From Bolinopsis microptera (lineage: Eukaryota; Ctenophora; Tentaculata; Lobata; Bolinopsidae), in the NCBI RefSeq assembly GCF_026151205.1, contig NC_087081.1, positions 10,853,113 through 10,913,112 of the forward strand: 60,000 nucleotides of DNA, given 5' to 3'. Shown here in pieces: positions 22,106 through 34,930 of the stretch; within the stretch, counting starts at the first letter, position 1, and every line of letters begins with the position of its first letter. A program made the translations under genes and the position numbers. The notes below the pieces were generated by a model, which had not been told where the DNA came from, ran no database searches, and saw nothing but the letters and a program-made list of their open reading frames with translations.

Positions 22106-22756
22106 AATCTATTTCTCAGTTTGTAAAGTTTAAACCCAGTGCTGTTTTTTTGTTTGTTTGTTTAGAGAACCTGTCCCGATCTCGTATCGAAAACTGACAA
22201 AACTGATCATGCAGTGAACATGACGTTACGCGCGCTGACACACGTGCTATTGAAAAACGACCACCTCTATAGTAACACGGCCACTGCCAGCCGGTAAGCT
22301 TTGCTGGGAAGATTGTTCAAGACTGTAACTGAGTTTTTGTGTAAAAGAGACAGCATGCTCGCTCAAGCAGAAGTTATTATTGAACTTTTATAGTACGTTA
22401 ATCGTTCGATAGTTATAGTGAAAAGAGGAGCAATTGGTTTACAATAGCTCAAAGCTATCAAAATAAGTCCGAAGTGATTCGACTTCGAATGAAATCGACT
22501 GGAAATCCATTCATCACGGCCGTGAATCAAAATAGGATTTCTATCGTGGGAATAGCTACAGAGGTATGGAACTATAATTATTATGAGAAACCCCGGCACT
22601 GGCCATATCCGGCGGTTTTTACATTTACGAGCCGACTAGCTCCTAGACAGCTATTGACAGCCTGACAGGGTCACTCAAATTTGAACTGTGACACGTCCAA
22701 ATTCCACGTTAAATTGAGGTTTTAATGTAGTAACCAGATTCATTATAAATAACATT

Positions 22757-23366
22757 TACCTTATCGGACCTTATTTGAACGGACATTAATTGAACGCTGG
22801 AGGCCCTAACGTTCATCTTGATGTCTGTTCAAATAAAGTCCGTCCATTTAAGGCCAAGGTCCGTCCAAGTTAAAGTCCACTTCGAACTTTTTGTCCAGAA
22901 TATGACAACTATGATATTGTGCCGTAAGTTAAGGTCACAGGGACTCATTTGTCTGTAGCTATTTTACTTTTTTTTTATAAATGAGGTTAACCAATTCTTC
23001 AAATAACCTCATTTTTTTGATAAATCGATAATGGAGGGCAGAAATATTGATGCCATTACAACTGTAAACTACGATAAGCTACGTTTTTATTGTTTGTGTG
23101 TTATTTCAGCAGTTAAACTTTGAAAAATATACAAATAAAGGCAAAATACTCAAAAATCACATAACATAAAAAACAGTTTTTTGCCTCTCCTGAAAACCTC
23201 CAATTTTTGACTTCAAAATCTATCTTCTCCTAGAGTTTTTATCCATTTCACCTCAAATTTGGAACTTATGTTCCCGACATAAAACCACTTCACGCGTTCA
23301 TATTAATGTCCGTTCATAATTATGTCCGTTCATTTAATGTCCGTCCATATAAGGTCCGATAAGGTA
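22757..23366. mobile_element. TACCTTATCGG-family TIR element
   Basis: Complete ends (TACCTTATCGGACC, GGTCCGATAAGGTA) and the subterminal GGACGGACATTA motifs are present. The interior shares the CTTTTTGTCCAGAATATGAC segment with the 30.3 and 44.9 kb copies but lacks the transposase-like frame. Confidence 0.8.
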
Positions 23367-23445
23367 TGTCATGATAATCAATATGACCATCATCTGGTTA
23401 GGCTAGCGTGTAAAAAATATGTAATAAATTGTTGGTATAGTGACC

Positions 23446-23504
23446 AGCCTCACAGAGCTAGCCTCATAGAGCTAGTAGCTCTATGAGGCTAGCTCTGTGA
23501 GGCT
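23446..23504. repeat. 28 bp perfect inverted repeat with 3-base loop
   Basis: 23446-23473 and 23477-23504 are exact complements (the arm starts AGCCTCACAGAGCTAGCC), separated by AGT. Such a long uninterrupted palindrome is normally unstable, so it is probably young. Confidence 0.9.
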
Positions 23505-23521
23505 CATCAAACCAGCAGGAC

Positions 23522-23855
23522 AAGAAAATGTAAAACAAGCCCCGTCAATAGGTCTAAGCGAACATTATCATAAGTTGAAATATGCCGTACGGATGCCAAT
23601 TATGGATCGCTTCCCCATGGTTTAAAGTTCTGACTGAAGATTGATTAAAAATGGAATTTTCAACTAAAACGATAAATGAGGACGGAATTTAAACAGGCAA
23701 CTAAGAATTTGCTTCATGGGTCATGTGCTGACATGCACCCTGTTAGCGTTCACGTGCACCCTCTCAGTTTCTAGTCTAGTCATTTGATCTCATGTAGATG
23801 CAGCAGGGGTGCCGACCAGAGTAACAGGTCACTGTTAGAAAGTTAGAACAGTGAT
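23522..23855. repeat. Second copy of the 300 bp direct duplication
   Basis: Same orientation as 21797-22105, with a short internal duplication (TTAGAAAGTTAGAACAGTG) and scattered substitutions. Nothing coding is seen between here and the satellite at 24901. Confidence 0.8.
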
Positions 23856-24381
23856 TATTGAACGTATGATAGTCATAGATAACAACCTATACTACAGCGG
23901 TAGATCTAAATGTCACCTGGTCAAACCCGGGGTGGACTATTTACATTAAGGGTCCCAACAGCTCCTGACACAGTAGAACCTGGTAAGCTCGGGAAATTTG
24001 GTCAAACTTAACCCTAATTGTCATGTCCTCCTGTAGGTCTTACCTTATGAATTTATAAAATTCACTAATGTAGTTATAGTATGGTGACACTTGAAAGCCA
24101 CGAAATTAAGTGGCTCAAAGCTATCAAGAATCAAGATTAGGGTTGCCAACCGATATTATCGGCGATAATTTCCCAAAAATCATCATCGATTATCGCGACA
24201 ATTTTGGAGAATTATCGCAATAATCAACAAATTTTTATTATGGTAAAATGACCAACATTTAACATATTTTTCGAATCTATTTCTCAGTTTGTAAAGTTAA
24301 CACCCAGTGCTAATGCTAGCATAATTTTTAGTTTGAACTTTGATAGTATATTGTGTGTCTGAGCCACACTTATATTAAGCT

Positions 24382-24466
24382 ATAGCTTCATATTAAAGCC
24401 TCAGCTTCAAGCTTCAGCTTCAAGCCTCAGCTTCAAGCTTTAGATTCAAGCATCAGATTCAAGCCA
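24382..24466 (+). repeat. Short CAGCTTCAAGCC-type minisatellite
   Basis: About seven degenerate copies of a 12-base unit (CAGCTTCAAGCC and variants such as CAGATTCAAGCC). Confidence 0.75.
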
Positions 24467-24560
24467 CGCGCCCTAATTCTCCTAAGATGACGAGTTCTTC
24501 AACGTACCTCACCATGAGGGTTAAGTTGCACACAGCGGACAGTAACCACGTGTCAATGTG

Positions 24561-24598
24561 GAGTGTGCACGTGTCATAAAAATAACACGTGCACACTC
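24561..24598. repeat. 14 bp perfect hairpin with CACGTG
   Basis: GAGTGTGCACGTGT (24561-24574) pairs with ACACGTGCACACTC (24585-24598). Each arm includes a CACGTG E-box, which may be coincidental. Confidence 0.7.
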
Positions 24599-24900
24599 AG
24601 CTCCACAGTCTTACGGAGAATAGTGTACACACATGGAACATGGTGCACTCTAGGGTAATAATAACATCATCTTGGTTAACTTGGCGCGTGTATAACTATA
24701 ACATTATACAAGCTCAATTATAGTCTATAACTCAATAACCACGTCCATTATAGTTCAAATTTACCCGCGTGATTAATAAACTTCATTAAGTTCTACAATC
24801 AGCTAGAGCCTAGATTACTAAGATTAGCCTAACAACAGAACATTTTTCCATGGCAACATGAATATTAAATTGTAGTTATCATATCTTTTTTTTAATGATA

Positions 24901-27900
24901 TTTTAGCTTTCAGTTTCTGTTTCATTATCTTAAAATTTATTCCGCTTTTATTTTTATTCCTACTCTCGATTCCTTGCTAGCAGTCCGGTTAATTTAGTAC
25001 CTTTAGTGGGTCTCATTTAATCATTAGCTCTAATTAAAGAACCTCTCAGTCTCACCCTCTCAGATTTTCACCGATCCGTTCATTTTTATAGCTTTATTAT
25101 TTTTTTACTACACTTACTAACGCGTGCATATTACAAAGGAGCAATAGTTTGCGGAGGCATTCTAGAACGGTATATATTTTAGCTTTCAGTTTCTGTTTCA
25201 TTATCTTAAAATTTATTCCGCTTTTATTTTTATTCCTACTCTCGATTCCTTGCTAGCAGTCCGGTTTATTTAGTACATTTAGTGGGTCTCATTTAATCAT
25301 TAGCTCTAATTAAAGAACCTCTCAGTCTCACCCTCTCAGATTTTCACCGATCCGTTCATTTTTATAGCTTTATTATTTTTTTACTACACTTACTAACGCG
25401 TGCATATTACAAAGGAGCAATAGTTTGCGGAGGCATTCTAGAACGGTATATATTTTAGCTTTCAGTTTCTGTTTCATTATCTTAAAATTTATTCCGCTTT
25501 TATTTTTATTCCTACTCTCGAATCCTTGCTAGCAGTCCGGTTTATTTAGTACATTTAGTGGGTCTCATTTAATCATTAGCTCTAATTAAAGAACCTCTCA
25601 GTCTCACCCTCTCAGATTTTCACCGATCCGTTCATTTTTATAGCTTTATTATTTTTTTACTACACTTACTAACACGTGCATATTACAAAGGAGCAATAGT
25701 TTGCGGAGGCATTCTAGAACGGTATATATTTTAGCTTTCAGTTTCTGTTTCATTATCTTAAAATTTATTCCGCTTTTATTTTTATTCCTACTCTCGATTC
25801 CTTGCTAGCAGTCCGGTTAATTTAGTACCTTTAGTGGGTCTCATTTAATCATTAGCTCTAATTAAAGAACCTCTCAGTCTCACCCTCTCAGATTTTCACC
25901 GATCCGTTCATTTTTATAGCTTTATTATTTTTTTACTACACTTACTAACGCGTGCATATTACAAAGGAGCAATAGTTTGCGGAGGCATTCTAGAACGGTA
26001 TATATTTTAGCTTTCAGTTTCTGTTTCATTATCTTAAAATTTATTCCGCTTTTATTTTTATTCCTACTCTCGATTCCTTGCTAGCAGTCCGGTTTATTTA
26101 GTACATTTAGTGGGTCTCATTTAATCATTAGCTCTAATTAAAGAACCTCTCAGTCTCACCCTCTCAGATTTTCACCGATCCGTTCATTTTTATAGCTTTA
26201 TTATTTTTTTACTACACTTACTAACGCGTGCATATTACAAAGGAGCAATAGTTTGCGGAGGCATTCTAGAACGGTATATATTTTAGCTTTCAGTTTCTGT
26301 TTCATTATCTTAAAATTTATTCCGCTTTTATTTTTATTCCTACTCTCGATTCCTTGCTAGCAGTCCGGTTAATTTAGTACCTTTAGTGGGTCTCATTTAA
26401 TCATTAGCTCTAATTAAAGAACCTCTCACCCTCTCAGAAACGCGTGCATATTACAAAGGAGCAATAGTTTGCGGAGGCATTCTAGAACGGTATATATTTT
26501 AGCTTTCAGTTTCTGTTTCATTATCTTAAAATTTATTCCGCTTTTATTTTTATTCCTACTCTCGATTCCTTGCTAGCAGTCCGGTTTATTTAGTACATTT
26601 AGTGGGTCTCATTTAATCATTAGCTCTAATTAAAGAACCTCTCAGTCTCACCCTCTCAGATTTTCACCGATCCGTTCATTTTTATAGCTTTATTAATTTT
26701 TTACTACACTTACTAACGCGTGCATATTACAAAGGAGCAATAGTTTGCGGAGGCATTCTAGAACGGTATATATTTTAGCTTTCAGTTTCTGTTTCATTAT
26801 CTTAAAATTTATTCCGCTTTTATTTTTATTCCTACTCTCGATTCCTTGCTAGCAGTCCGGTTTATTTAGTACATTTAGTGGGTCTCATTTAATCATTAGC
26901 TCTAATTAAAGAACCTCTCAGTCTCACCCTCTCAGATTTTCACCGATCCGTTCATTTTTATAGCTTTATTATTTTTTTACTACACTTACTAACACGTGCA
27001 TATTACAAAGGAGCAATAGTTTGCGGAGGCATTCTAGAACGGTATATATTTTAGCTTTCAGTTTCTGTTTCATTATCTTAAAATTTATTCCGCTTTTATT
27101 TTTATTCCTACTCTCGATTCCTTGCTAGCAGTCCGGTTAATTTATTACCTTTAGTGGGTCTCATTTAATCATTAGCTCTAATTAAAGAACCTCTCAGTCT
27201 CACCCTCTCAGATTTTCACCGATCCGTTCATTTTTATAGCTTTATTAATTTTTTACTACACTTACTAACGCGTGCATATTACAAAGGAGCAATAGTTTGC
27301 GGAGGCATTCTAGAACGGTATATATTTTAGCTTTCAGTTTCTGTTTCATTATCTTAAAATTTATTCCGCTTTTATTTTTATTCCTACTCTCGATTCCTTG
27401 CTAGCAGTCCGGTTTATTTAGTACATTTAGTGGGTCTCATTTAATCATTAGCTCTAATTAAAGAACCTCTCAGTCTCACCCTCTCAGATTTTCACCGATC
27501 CGTTCATTTTTATAGCTTTATTATTTTTTTACTACACTTACTAACACGTGCATATTACAAAGGAGCAATAGTTTGCGGAGGCATTCTAGAACGGTATATA
27601 TTTTAGCTTTCAGTTTCTGTTTCATTATCTTAAAATTTATTCCGCTTTTATTTTTATTCCTACTCTCGATTCCTTGCTAGCAGTCCGGTTAATTTATTAC
27701 CTTTAGTGGGTCTCATTTAATCATTAGCTCTAATTAAAGAACCTCTCAGTCTCACCCTCTCAGATTTTCACCGATCCGTTCATTTTTATAGCTTTATTAA
27801 TTTTTTACTACACTTACTAACGCGTGCATATTACAAAGGAGCAATAGTTTGCGGAGGCATTCTAGAACGGTATATATTTTAGCTTTCAGTTTCTGTTTCA

Positions 27901-28864
27901 TTATCTTAAAATTTATTCCGCTTTTATTTTTATTCCTACTCTCGATTCCTTGCTAGCAGTCCGGTTTATTTAGTACATTTAGTGGGTCTCATTTAATCAT
28001 TAGCTCTAATTAAAGAACCTCTCAGTCTCACCCTCTCAGATTTTCACCGATCCGTTCATTTTTATAGCTTTATTATTTTTTTACTACACTTACTAACACG
28101 TGCATATTACAAAGGAGCAATAGTTTGCGGAGGCATTCTAGAACGGTATATATTTTAGCTTTCAGTTTCTGTTTCATTATCTTAAAATTTATTCCGCTTT
28201 TATTTTTATTCCTACTCTCGATTCCTTGCTAGCAGTCCGGTTAATTTATTACCTTTAGTGGGTCTCATTTAATCATTAGCTCTAATTAAAGAACCTCTCA
28301 GTCTCACCCTCTCAGATTTTCACCGATCCGTTCATTTTTATAGCTTTATTAATTTTTTACTACACTTACTAACGCGTGCATATTACAAAGGAGCAATAGT
28401 TTGCGGAGGCATTCTAGAACGGTATATATTTTAGCTTTCAGTTTCTGTTTCATTATCTTAAAATTTATTCCGCTTTTATTTTTATTCCTACTCTCGATTC
28501 CTTGCTAGCAGTCCGGTTTATTTAGTACATTTAGTGGGTCTCATTTAATCATTAGCTCTAATTAAAGAACCTCTCAGTCTCACCCTCTCAGATTTTCACC
28601 GATCCGTTCATTTTTATAGCTTTATTATTTTTTTACTACACTTACTAACACGTGCATATTACAAAGGAGCAATAGTTTGCGGAGGCATTCTAGAACGGTA
28701 TATATTTTAGCTTTCAGTTTCTGTTTCATTATCTTAAAATTTATTCCGCTCTTATTTTTATTCCTACTCTAAATTTCTTGCTAGCAGTCCGGTTAATTTA
28801 GTACCTTTAGTGGGTCTCATTTAATCATTAGCTCTAATTAAAGAACCTCTCACCCTCTCAGAAA
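24901..28864 (+). repeat. 276 bp satellite array, 15 units, with 552 bp higher-order pattern
   Basis: Units start at 24901, 25177, 25453, 25729, 26005, 26281, 26497, 26773, 27049, 27325, 27601, 27877, 28153, 28429 and 28705. All are 276 bp except unit 6 (216 bp, a 60 bp deletion) and the partial last unit. Two main types are distinguished by GGTTAATTTA...ACCTTTAG versus GGTTTATTTAGTACATTTAG. From 27049 to 28704 they alternate strictly as three 552 bp dimers, with linked differences (ATTAATTTTTT/ACGCGTG versus ATTATTTTTTT/ACACGTG). No coding frame is present. Confidence 0.95.
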
Positions 28865-30301
28865 ACTCCGTTTGGAGATATTCCTTATCACGCTCTAAGT
28901 TATTAATTTTCCTTGTGTTTGAATCCTGTCACTTTTTAACTGTTTTTAGTATTTGTTATTTTCGGCCGATTTCTGCACTTTTACACTGGGTCATCATTCA
29001 TAATTTCTGGGATTGAGACGACTTATATCAGCATTTAAGGAAGAGTTTGCTTGTCTGACTTACTTCATTAGACACTTCTGGTCAAGAACTGAACAAGAAC
29101 CACATTCGAAAACTGGAACATCTGAATGACTCCGCAACCCAGGAATCAACTACTCAGTTATTATCGCTCAATAATCGGTTTGGTATCGACGTTACATACT
29201 TTATTATTTTTTTTAAAAAGCTGATTTTAGAAACCAGGGAATTAAAGTTACCCTCCTAAGGCTAACATTAAATCGCTGATTTTATTTATATATATCACTT
29301 TTTTTTGTTCTTTCTTTTCCTTCAAAACATTCCAGTACATTGTGCAGAAAGTTGGAGATGAAGCCGTAGTACGTACATGTAGCATTGCACTGGATCGAAC
29401 TTGCAGAGTGTGGTTTCCTCCAGTCTGCGCCGCGCGCTTATATAAACATACGCGGCGCAGATCGACTGGAGGAGATTGCACTGTGTAGGCTCCGGTGTAA
29501 TGTGATATGTATGTACTACGGCTTTACAAATTTTGGAAGCATGTAGGGATATATATCTGATACCAATCGTATATACTAAAAATACTCTAGCACAATTGTA
29601 ACTGCAGTTTTACAGAACTCTAAATGCTTAATGAACACTCTTGCAGGTACCACCCGTATTCACACTCAGACCTGAGTTTAGTCATTTTCCGATACGAGAT
29701 TGGGGACGGGTTCTATAAACAAACAAACAAACAAACATCTTTTTTTTATAAATATGTGCAGTTTTTGTTACGTTTTGATAATCTAGCTCTCTTATCTCTA
29801 TTTTATCGCTACATTATAACTGCCATTGTGCGGGTAATATGTTTTTACTTTATACCAGTACAAGTACACGATATATTACGTAATCATGGCCTGACCCCCC
29901 CCCCCCCCCCCCCCCCCCTTTGACTTTTCCCCTGGTGCCTGGAAATCATTTTTCTTTACATTTCATGTCGAAACAAAGCCGCACCCAAGATCCTACAGAC
30001 AAATTGCCATTATAGTCGGACTAGTACTACTATTAGATGTATTTCGAATCACCTAGAATCGTCCATATATGATGCGTATTTCACCTGATGTTAAATGTTA
30101 AATCAGTTTTGCATGCCGATGAACGACGGCAGCCATTTGATGCCCACTCACAAACAAACAACCTGCCAACAGCTTCAAAGGTCGAGGTGTACTTTTGCCG
30201 GGGAAATCACTGCAAACATAATGATAAACATTATTTTGCACGAGAGGTGAGGTACGGTAAGAAGGATCAGTCCAGTTCATCGATCATATGATCCATTACA
30301 C
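28865..30301. other. Gene-free stretch with hairpin and C tract
   Basis: Holds an interrupted GC-rich hairpin (29416-29473: TCCTCCAGT, CTGCGCCGCG and complements), a piece related in inverse orientation to 22140-22200 (29685-29740, containing an AAAC/GTTT repeat), and a run of 24 C at 29895-29918. Short open frames here have no family features. Confidence 0.6.
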
Positions 30302-31050
30302 TACCTTATCGGACCTTATTTGGACGGACATTACGTGAACGGACATAATTTTGAACGGACATTAATATGAACGCTCGAAGGCATTCAAAACCATTAAAAA
30401 TCCGAATTTTTTCAATTTTTTGACGTTTTTTTAATTTCAGCAAATGATTTTTAAATCCATTTTTTATACAGTAAGTAAGAAAAGCAGTCATTAAGTCATT
30501 AAGCAATTAATGACTTTTAAATGATCAGTGTCTAATATCACATATCATCTTCATCAAATGAGTTTTCGTGCATGAAATAGTCCATTCTTAAACAAGCATC
30601 AGTGATTTCTAGCTTTATGGAAACCTTTTTATCAAACTACCCCGGTCCTGCATTTCAGTGTTAACTTTTACAAGCCATTCAGCGTGAAGTGGTTTTATCT
30701 TAGACAACTTTAGGTTAACCTTAACATCACGTGGAGCTTTCCTAGCACTGTTTCATTACCTCCTCTCAGTAATATGAACTAAAACAACGTCGGACAATGT
30801 CCTTGGCAACACGATTTACCGTAATATCTAGAGGCTGGAACAAGTTTGTCATATTGGCGGGGACTAGCTCATGAACTGTGTTGTTGAGTGCCATAATTTC
30901 GTTGACTTTTTCCGCCAAGTGACCCTTGAAAACATCATATACTAGTAGGGTTTTCTGTGCCTCCGGCAGACCAAGGAGAACCTTTCCGTCGTTAACTTAC
31001 GGCTCAATAAAGTTCTCATAGTTGTCATATTCTGGACAAAAAGTTCCCTA
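30302..31050 (-). mobile_element. Truncated TACCTTATCGG-family element with pogo-like transposase remnant
   Basis: The left end TACCTTATCGGACC is intact; the other end is lost where the telomere-type array begins. On the minus strand about 30990-30760 encodes GKVLLGLPEAQKTLLVYDVF, KGHLAEKVNEIMALNNTVHE, then LVPANMTNLFQPLDITVNR. These match the DDE (pogo/Tigger/CENP-B type) pattern of a LLVxDxFxGH block followed by VPxNxTxxxQPLD. A stop follows SSYY, and later pieces (KVNLKLSKIKPLHAEW) are in another frame. It is dead as a protein but identifies the family. Confidence 0.7.
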
Positions 31051-31054
31051 ACGA

Positions 31055-31126
31055 TTAGGGTTAGGGTTAGGGTTAGGGTTAGGGTTAGGGTTAGGGTTAG
31101 GGTTAGGGTTAGGGTTAGGGTTAGGG
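31055..31126 (+). repeat. Interstitial telomere-type array, 12 exact TTAGGG
   Basis: 72 bases of perfect TTAGGG follow directly on the broken transposon end (GTTCCCTAACGA) and run straight into the TCCTGGG array. Perfect copies suggest recent addition, for example by telomerase or repair at a break. Confidence 0.97.
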
Positions 31127-31553
31127 TCCTGGGTCCTGGGTCCTGGGTCTTGGGTCCTGGGTCCTGGGTCCTGGGTCCTGGGTCCTGGGTCCTGGGTCCT
31201 GGGTCCTGGGTCCTGGGTCCTGGGTCCTGGGTCCTGGGTCCTGGGTCCTGGGTCCTGGGTCCTGGGTCCTGGGTCCTGGGTCCTGGGTCCTGGGTCCTGG
31301 GTCCTGGGTCCTGGGTCCTGGGTCCTGGGTCCTGGGTCCTGGGTCCTGGGTCCTGGGTCCTGGGTCCTGGGTCCTGGGTCCTGGGTCCTGGGTCCTGGGT
31401 CCTGGGTCCTGGGTCCTGGGTCCTGGGTCCTGGGTCCTGGGTCCTGGGTCCTGGGTCCTGGGTCCTGGGTCCTGGGTCCTGGGTCCTGGGTCCTGGGTCC
31501 TGGGTCCTGGGTCCTGGGTCCTGGGTCCTGGGTCCTGGGTCCTGGGTCCTGGG
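31127..31553 (+). repeat. TCCTGGG heptamer array, 61 copies
   Basis: 427 bases, exactly 61 units, with one variant (TCTTGGG) near the start. It shares the GGG end of the telomere unit and stays in register with it. Because 7 is not a multiple of 3, long open frames on both strands (GPGSWVL and TQDPGPR repeats) are by-products. Confidence 0.95.
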
Positions 31554-31570
31554 TCAGGGTCAAGGTCAGC

Positions 31571-31676
31571 CGGGGGGTCAATTGTCGGGTGGTCAATTGT
31601 CGGGGGTCAATTGTCGGGGGGTTGATTGTCGGGGGTCAATTGTCGGGGGGTCAATTGTCGGGGGGTCAATTGTCGC
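31571..31676 (+). repeat. TCAATTGTCGGGGG minisatellite, about 7 copies
   Basis: Units of 13-15 bases vary mainly in the length of the G run. One copy has TTGATTG. A short transition (TCAGGG, TCAAGG, TCAGCC) links it to the heptamer array. Confidence 0.9.
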
Positions 31677-34454
31677 CCACCCAGTTTGGCTTGTTGCGGC
31701 TCCGCGATTTTTGGCCTAAATAATCGTGATTTTCTTTTGTCCTTGGTCTCATAAAATCAAACAAAATTAAATTAATTTAAAGTAATACCATCAGGTTAAC
31801 AGGTGAAGAAAAAAAATGACAATAGAATAATATAATATAGTTACTTAATTGATTTTATTGAGACACCGCGGATTTTTAAAAACCAACTTGTTAAGCACCA
31901 AATTAAACCAAACAATAATAGAGGATACCCAGAAATAACACGAAAAGACCGAGCCAGTGGTAGTAACAATAGTTATAAAATATATCTGAAAAGTGCACGC
32001 TAACGCCGGCTAGCGCTCGCTAACACAGCACAGATACTAAGCCTGGTTCGGCAGATATTAGAAATGAAACCAGACCGGATTGGATAAAAGTCAGCTGGAT
32101 CAGTGAACAGACCGGATATCTGATCAGCTCCTAGCTGGCGACAGAATGAATAAGTGGACGATAAAATTTTGTTTAAATATACTAGCAAAAACCAGTCTTA
32201 CCGGCCTTAGGCTTAGCCTTAAGAATAAGTGCTTAAGTGGTATGGAGTATAGACGCGACGTATCCTGATTTCTGTTGTAGGTGAAATTTGTATCTTCCTT
32301 AATGCAGTTAATAATTATGAATCTAGCAGGGCCGGCGCACTAATCAGCATTATCAGTTAGATTGTTCATTCCACTACTTCCGCGGAAGATGTGTTGAAAA
32401 GCTAGGAGTGTTCCGCAGAAGAAATATTGTTTAAGAGGTGCAAGGTGAAGGATCACAAAGGAACTTTTAATCGAATTCCACAAAAGGTCGTATGTGATTT
32501 ACCTCGCGTTTTTCGATACAGGAAAAGATTTGCAACATCATTCAAGAATTCAGGAGATAAACACCTTGCTCGGATATTAGATTAGGAAAATATGTAGAAT
32601 CAATTTATCAAAGAAATGGATTAATTACCCGGAAACCTATGCTTTATAGTACGTTGTTTTTTAGCAGTTGGAATGGTTGTTACCTGGAAAATCAGATTTG
32701 CAATCTTCAGGAGTTTTGCAAATAATATTCGATGCATAGAGATCAGATATTAAAATCTTTCCGTAAATTATCTATCAACTTTTTTGTATGAGCTTGGTAT
32801 TTACAATCACTTCTGCACTCTCATGCATGTGTCACATGCAACTATTTTACTATATATAAAGTGAGACGATATATATGGATCCGTACCATTTTACTGACAC
32901 CGCACGGCATCAACTTTAACGCGAGTTTCCGCAAAAACTGTAAAAGATATACAACTGAATCTTACTGACTGGGTCAAAATATGCTTAAATGGCTTCCAAA
33001 TCAGCATGAAATTATTTTTGTACCATTGTTTTCTAGAGACTGTGAGAATTTTCAATTTTCACAGTACCAAATTTGTCATACTTTTTTGGAATGATCAGTA
33101 GGTTTCGCGCCTAAGTGCCATATTTAATGATTTGCGGCTTTTGTAGCAAAAGTAGTTGTTAAAGTCGCGTAATTTGACAAAATTCGTTGATTTTTGTTGT
33201 ATTATTCTGTCATATCTTCGGTCCCTTGAATGAGATCATTTTGAAAATTGGTGACGACCTTGAATGACCTTCCGATAGGGCTTTAAGTTTTATAACTGTC
33301 CGAAAAATTTGGTGGATATAGGAGCTGAGTTGATATATAATGAAAATCGGGCAAAATGGGGCAAAATACACTGCTTTTAGCTGTAACATAATGTTTGACC
33401 ATTTATAATGGTCTGGCCCGGGCCGGGCGCCCTACTTCGTATAACTATAAGCACAATTGCCCTCGCGCTGGCTGACGAGCAACGTCGCAATTAAACGAGT
33501 AATAATAATATGGAAACTATATCAATATGATTTTGATATATTGCGCTGGCCAGCTTGCGCTAGTTATCGAACTTTTCTTTGCGATAGTTTGAGGGGCTGG
33601 CCATCGCAAACTATCGGGTTCGACAATGTCAATATTGCATAACCGACAACTAGCGCTGGATAGCGACAACTAGCGCTGGATAGCGACAACTAGCGCTCAT
33701 GGATGGCGACAACAAGCGCTGGATCGATGGTGATAACTAGCGAAAATTTATATTTTGCGTTTAATGGCGCTAGCCAGCGACAACTAGCGCTGGATGGTGA
33801 CAACTAGCGCTATCCAGCGCTAGTTATTCATATTGCCATCCAGCGCTAGTTGTCGCGTTTACACTATCGCTAAAGAACCCATGATTTAATCATAAATAGA
33901 TACCCAGGTGAGTAACAAATGTATAAAATTTGATATACGTTTTATATATTGTACATCACCAACGACGTTGCCAACTCACAACCATTTGTATTTCACATAG
34001 CACTAGCAGTATCGTTGCGAGAAATTTTTTGATGCGCGCGCAACGGGGTAATTCATTTCGTTGCAACGATACAATACTAATAAAATGATTTTTGAATCGA
34101 GTAGCATAAATTTGAGCCAAACATTACATTAATAAATGATTGCTCGCTCATTTTTCATTTTATAACTATAACATATAAACTAGATTACGAGCTACAATAT
34201 GGGGTAAATATATGAGTGTCGCCAATCAAATCCCTCTATTTCTCCGCTTTTACTAAATAGCTCGCCCAATTATTCTTTAAATGTTTGTAAAAAGGTCCTA
34301 AAGGTATGAACATAGCGCGGATAAATGTATTTTGGACGCTGATTCCGAATCACCAAACATGACGTAGGGTAAAAATGCTTCCCCGGAGAGTTATAGGCAA
34401 AAAATTGTTCTGGTCACGTGACACGCAGACGCATTAATTTAGAAAAAAAATATA
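31677..34454. other. Gene-free stretch with Helitron-like repeat and a TAGCGC repeat cluster
   Basis: Contains the 32881-33010 repeat shared with 19890-20030 and, at 33648-33860, direct and inverted copies of CGACAACTAGCGCTGGATGG. No convincing coding region was found. Confidence 0.5.
33648..33860. repeat. Cluster of direct and inverted CGACAACTAGCGCTGG units
   Basis: At least five direct copies are followed by two inverted ones (CCAGCGCTAGTTGTCG), so parts can fold back. Unit spacing is irregular at about 20-35 bases. Confidence 0.8.
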
Positions 34455-34881
34455 TGAAGATACAATATTTAAAGCACCAAATTTTTCTAAAAATTTTTCA
34501 ATCATCCACACAAGTGTGGAAACTTGCCGATTAACTTTGCATCATCTGATAGTACAAATAATGACCTTTCTGGGAATACTTTTCGCACTACAACTACAAG
34601 TACAAGGTCGTGAGATTATATGAACTCTATATTATCATTAATTAATGCTTTTCAAACAAAGTTACAACGAATTCTTCATGTAGAGCATCCTGGGTTTGGA
34701 TATGCCACAATAATAGCACTGCTCCGAAAATGTGGCATCTAAACTTCTTTTTTACAGGGTTTTTACTCTTTTACTTTCCATGAACCTTAATTTAGTTGAT
34801 TTTACAACATTTGATTTGCTTGAAAATGAACTTTTAAATATAATCTGAGCGGATAAAACTGATGATTGATAATTACCAGAT

Positions 34882-34928
34882 TAGCTGTCACGTGATAGTG
34901 GGACCCTGTCCAGCTTCCCGGAAGAACA
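34882..34928 (+). promoter_or_regulatory. E-box and ETS-type motifs before the 34931 exon
   Basis: GTCACGTGAT and CCCGGAAG occur just upstream of the candidate ATG. Motif matches only. Confidence 0.3.
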
Positions 34929-34930
34929 AC

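Noticed and set aside
24901-28864. CRISPR-like array or ribosomal spacer
   Set aside because: Units are 276 bp without unique spacers, the context is eukaryotic, and no rRNA sequence is nearby.
29624-29923. 99-codon frame ending in poly-proline
   Set aside because: The end is just the C tract at 29895-29918; the rest has no family resemblance.
31048-31719. Long open frames of GPGSWVL and TQDPGPR repeats
   Set aside because: They are translations of the TCCTGGG heptamer array, which stays open in all frames. No start context, splice sites or protein-like ends.
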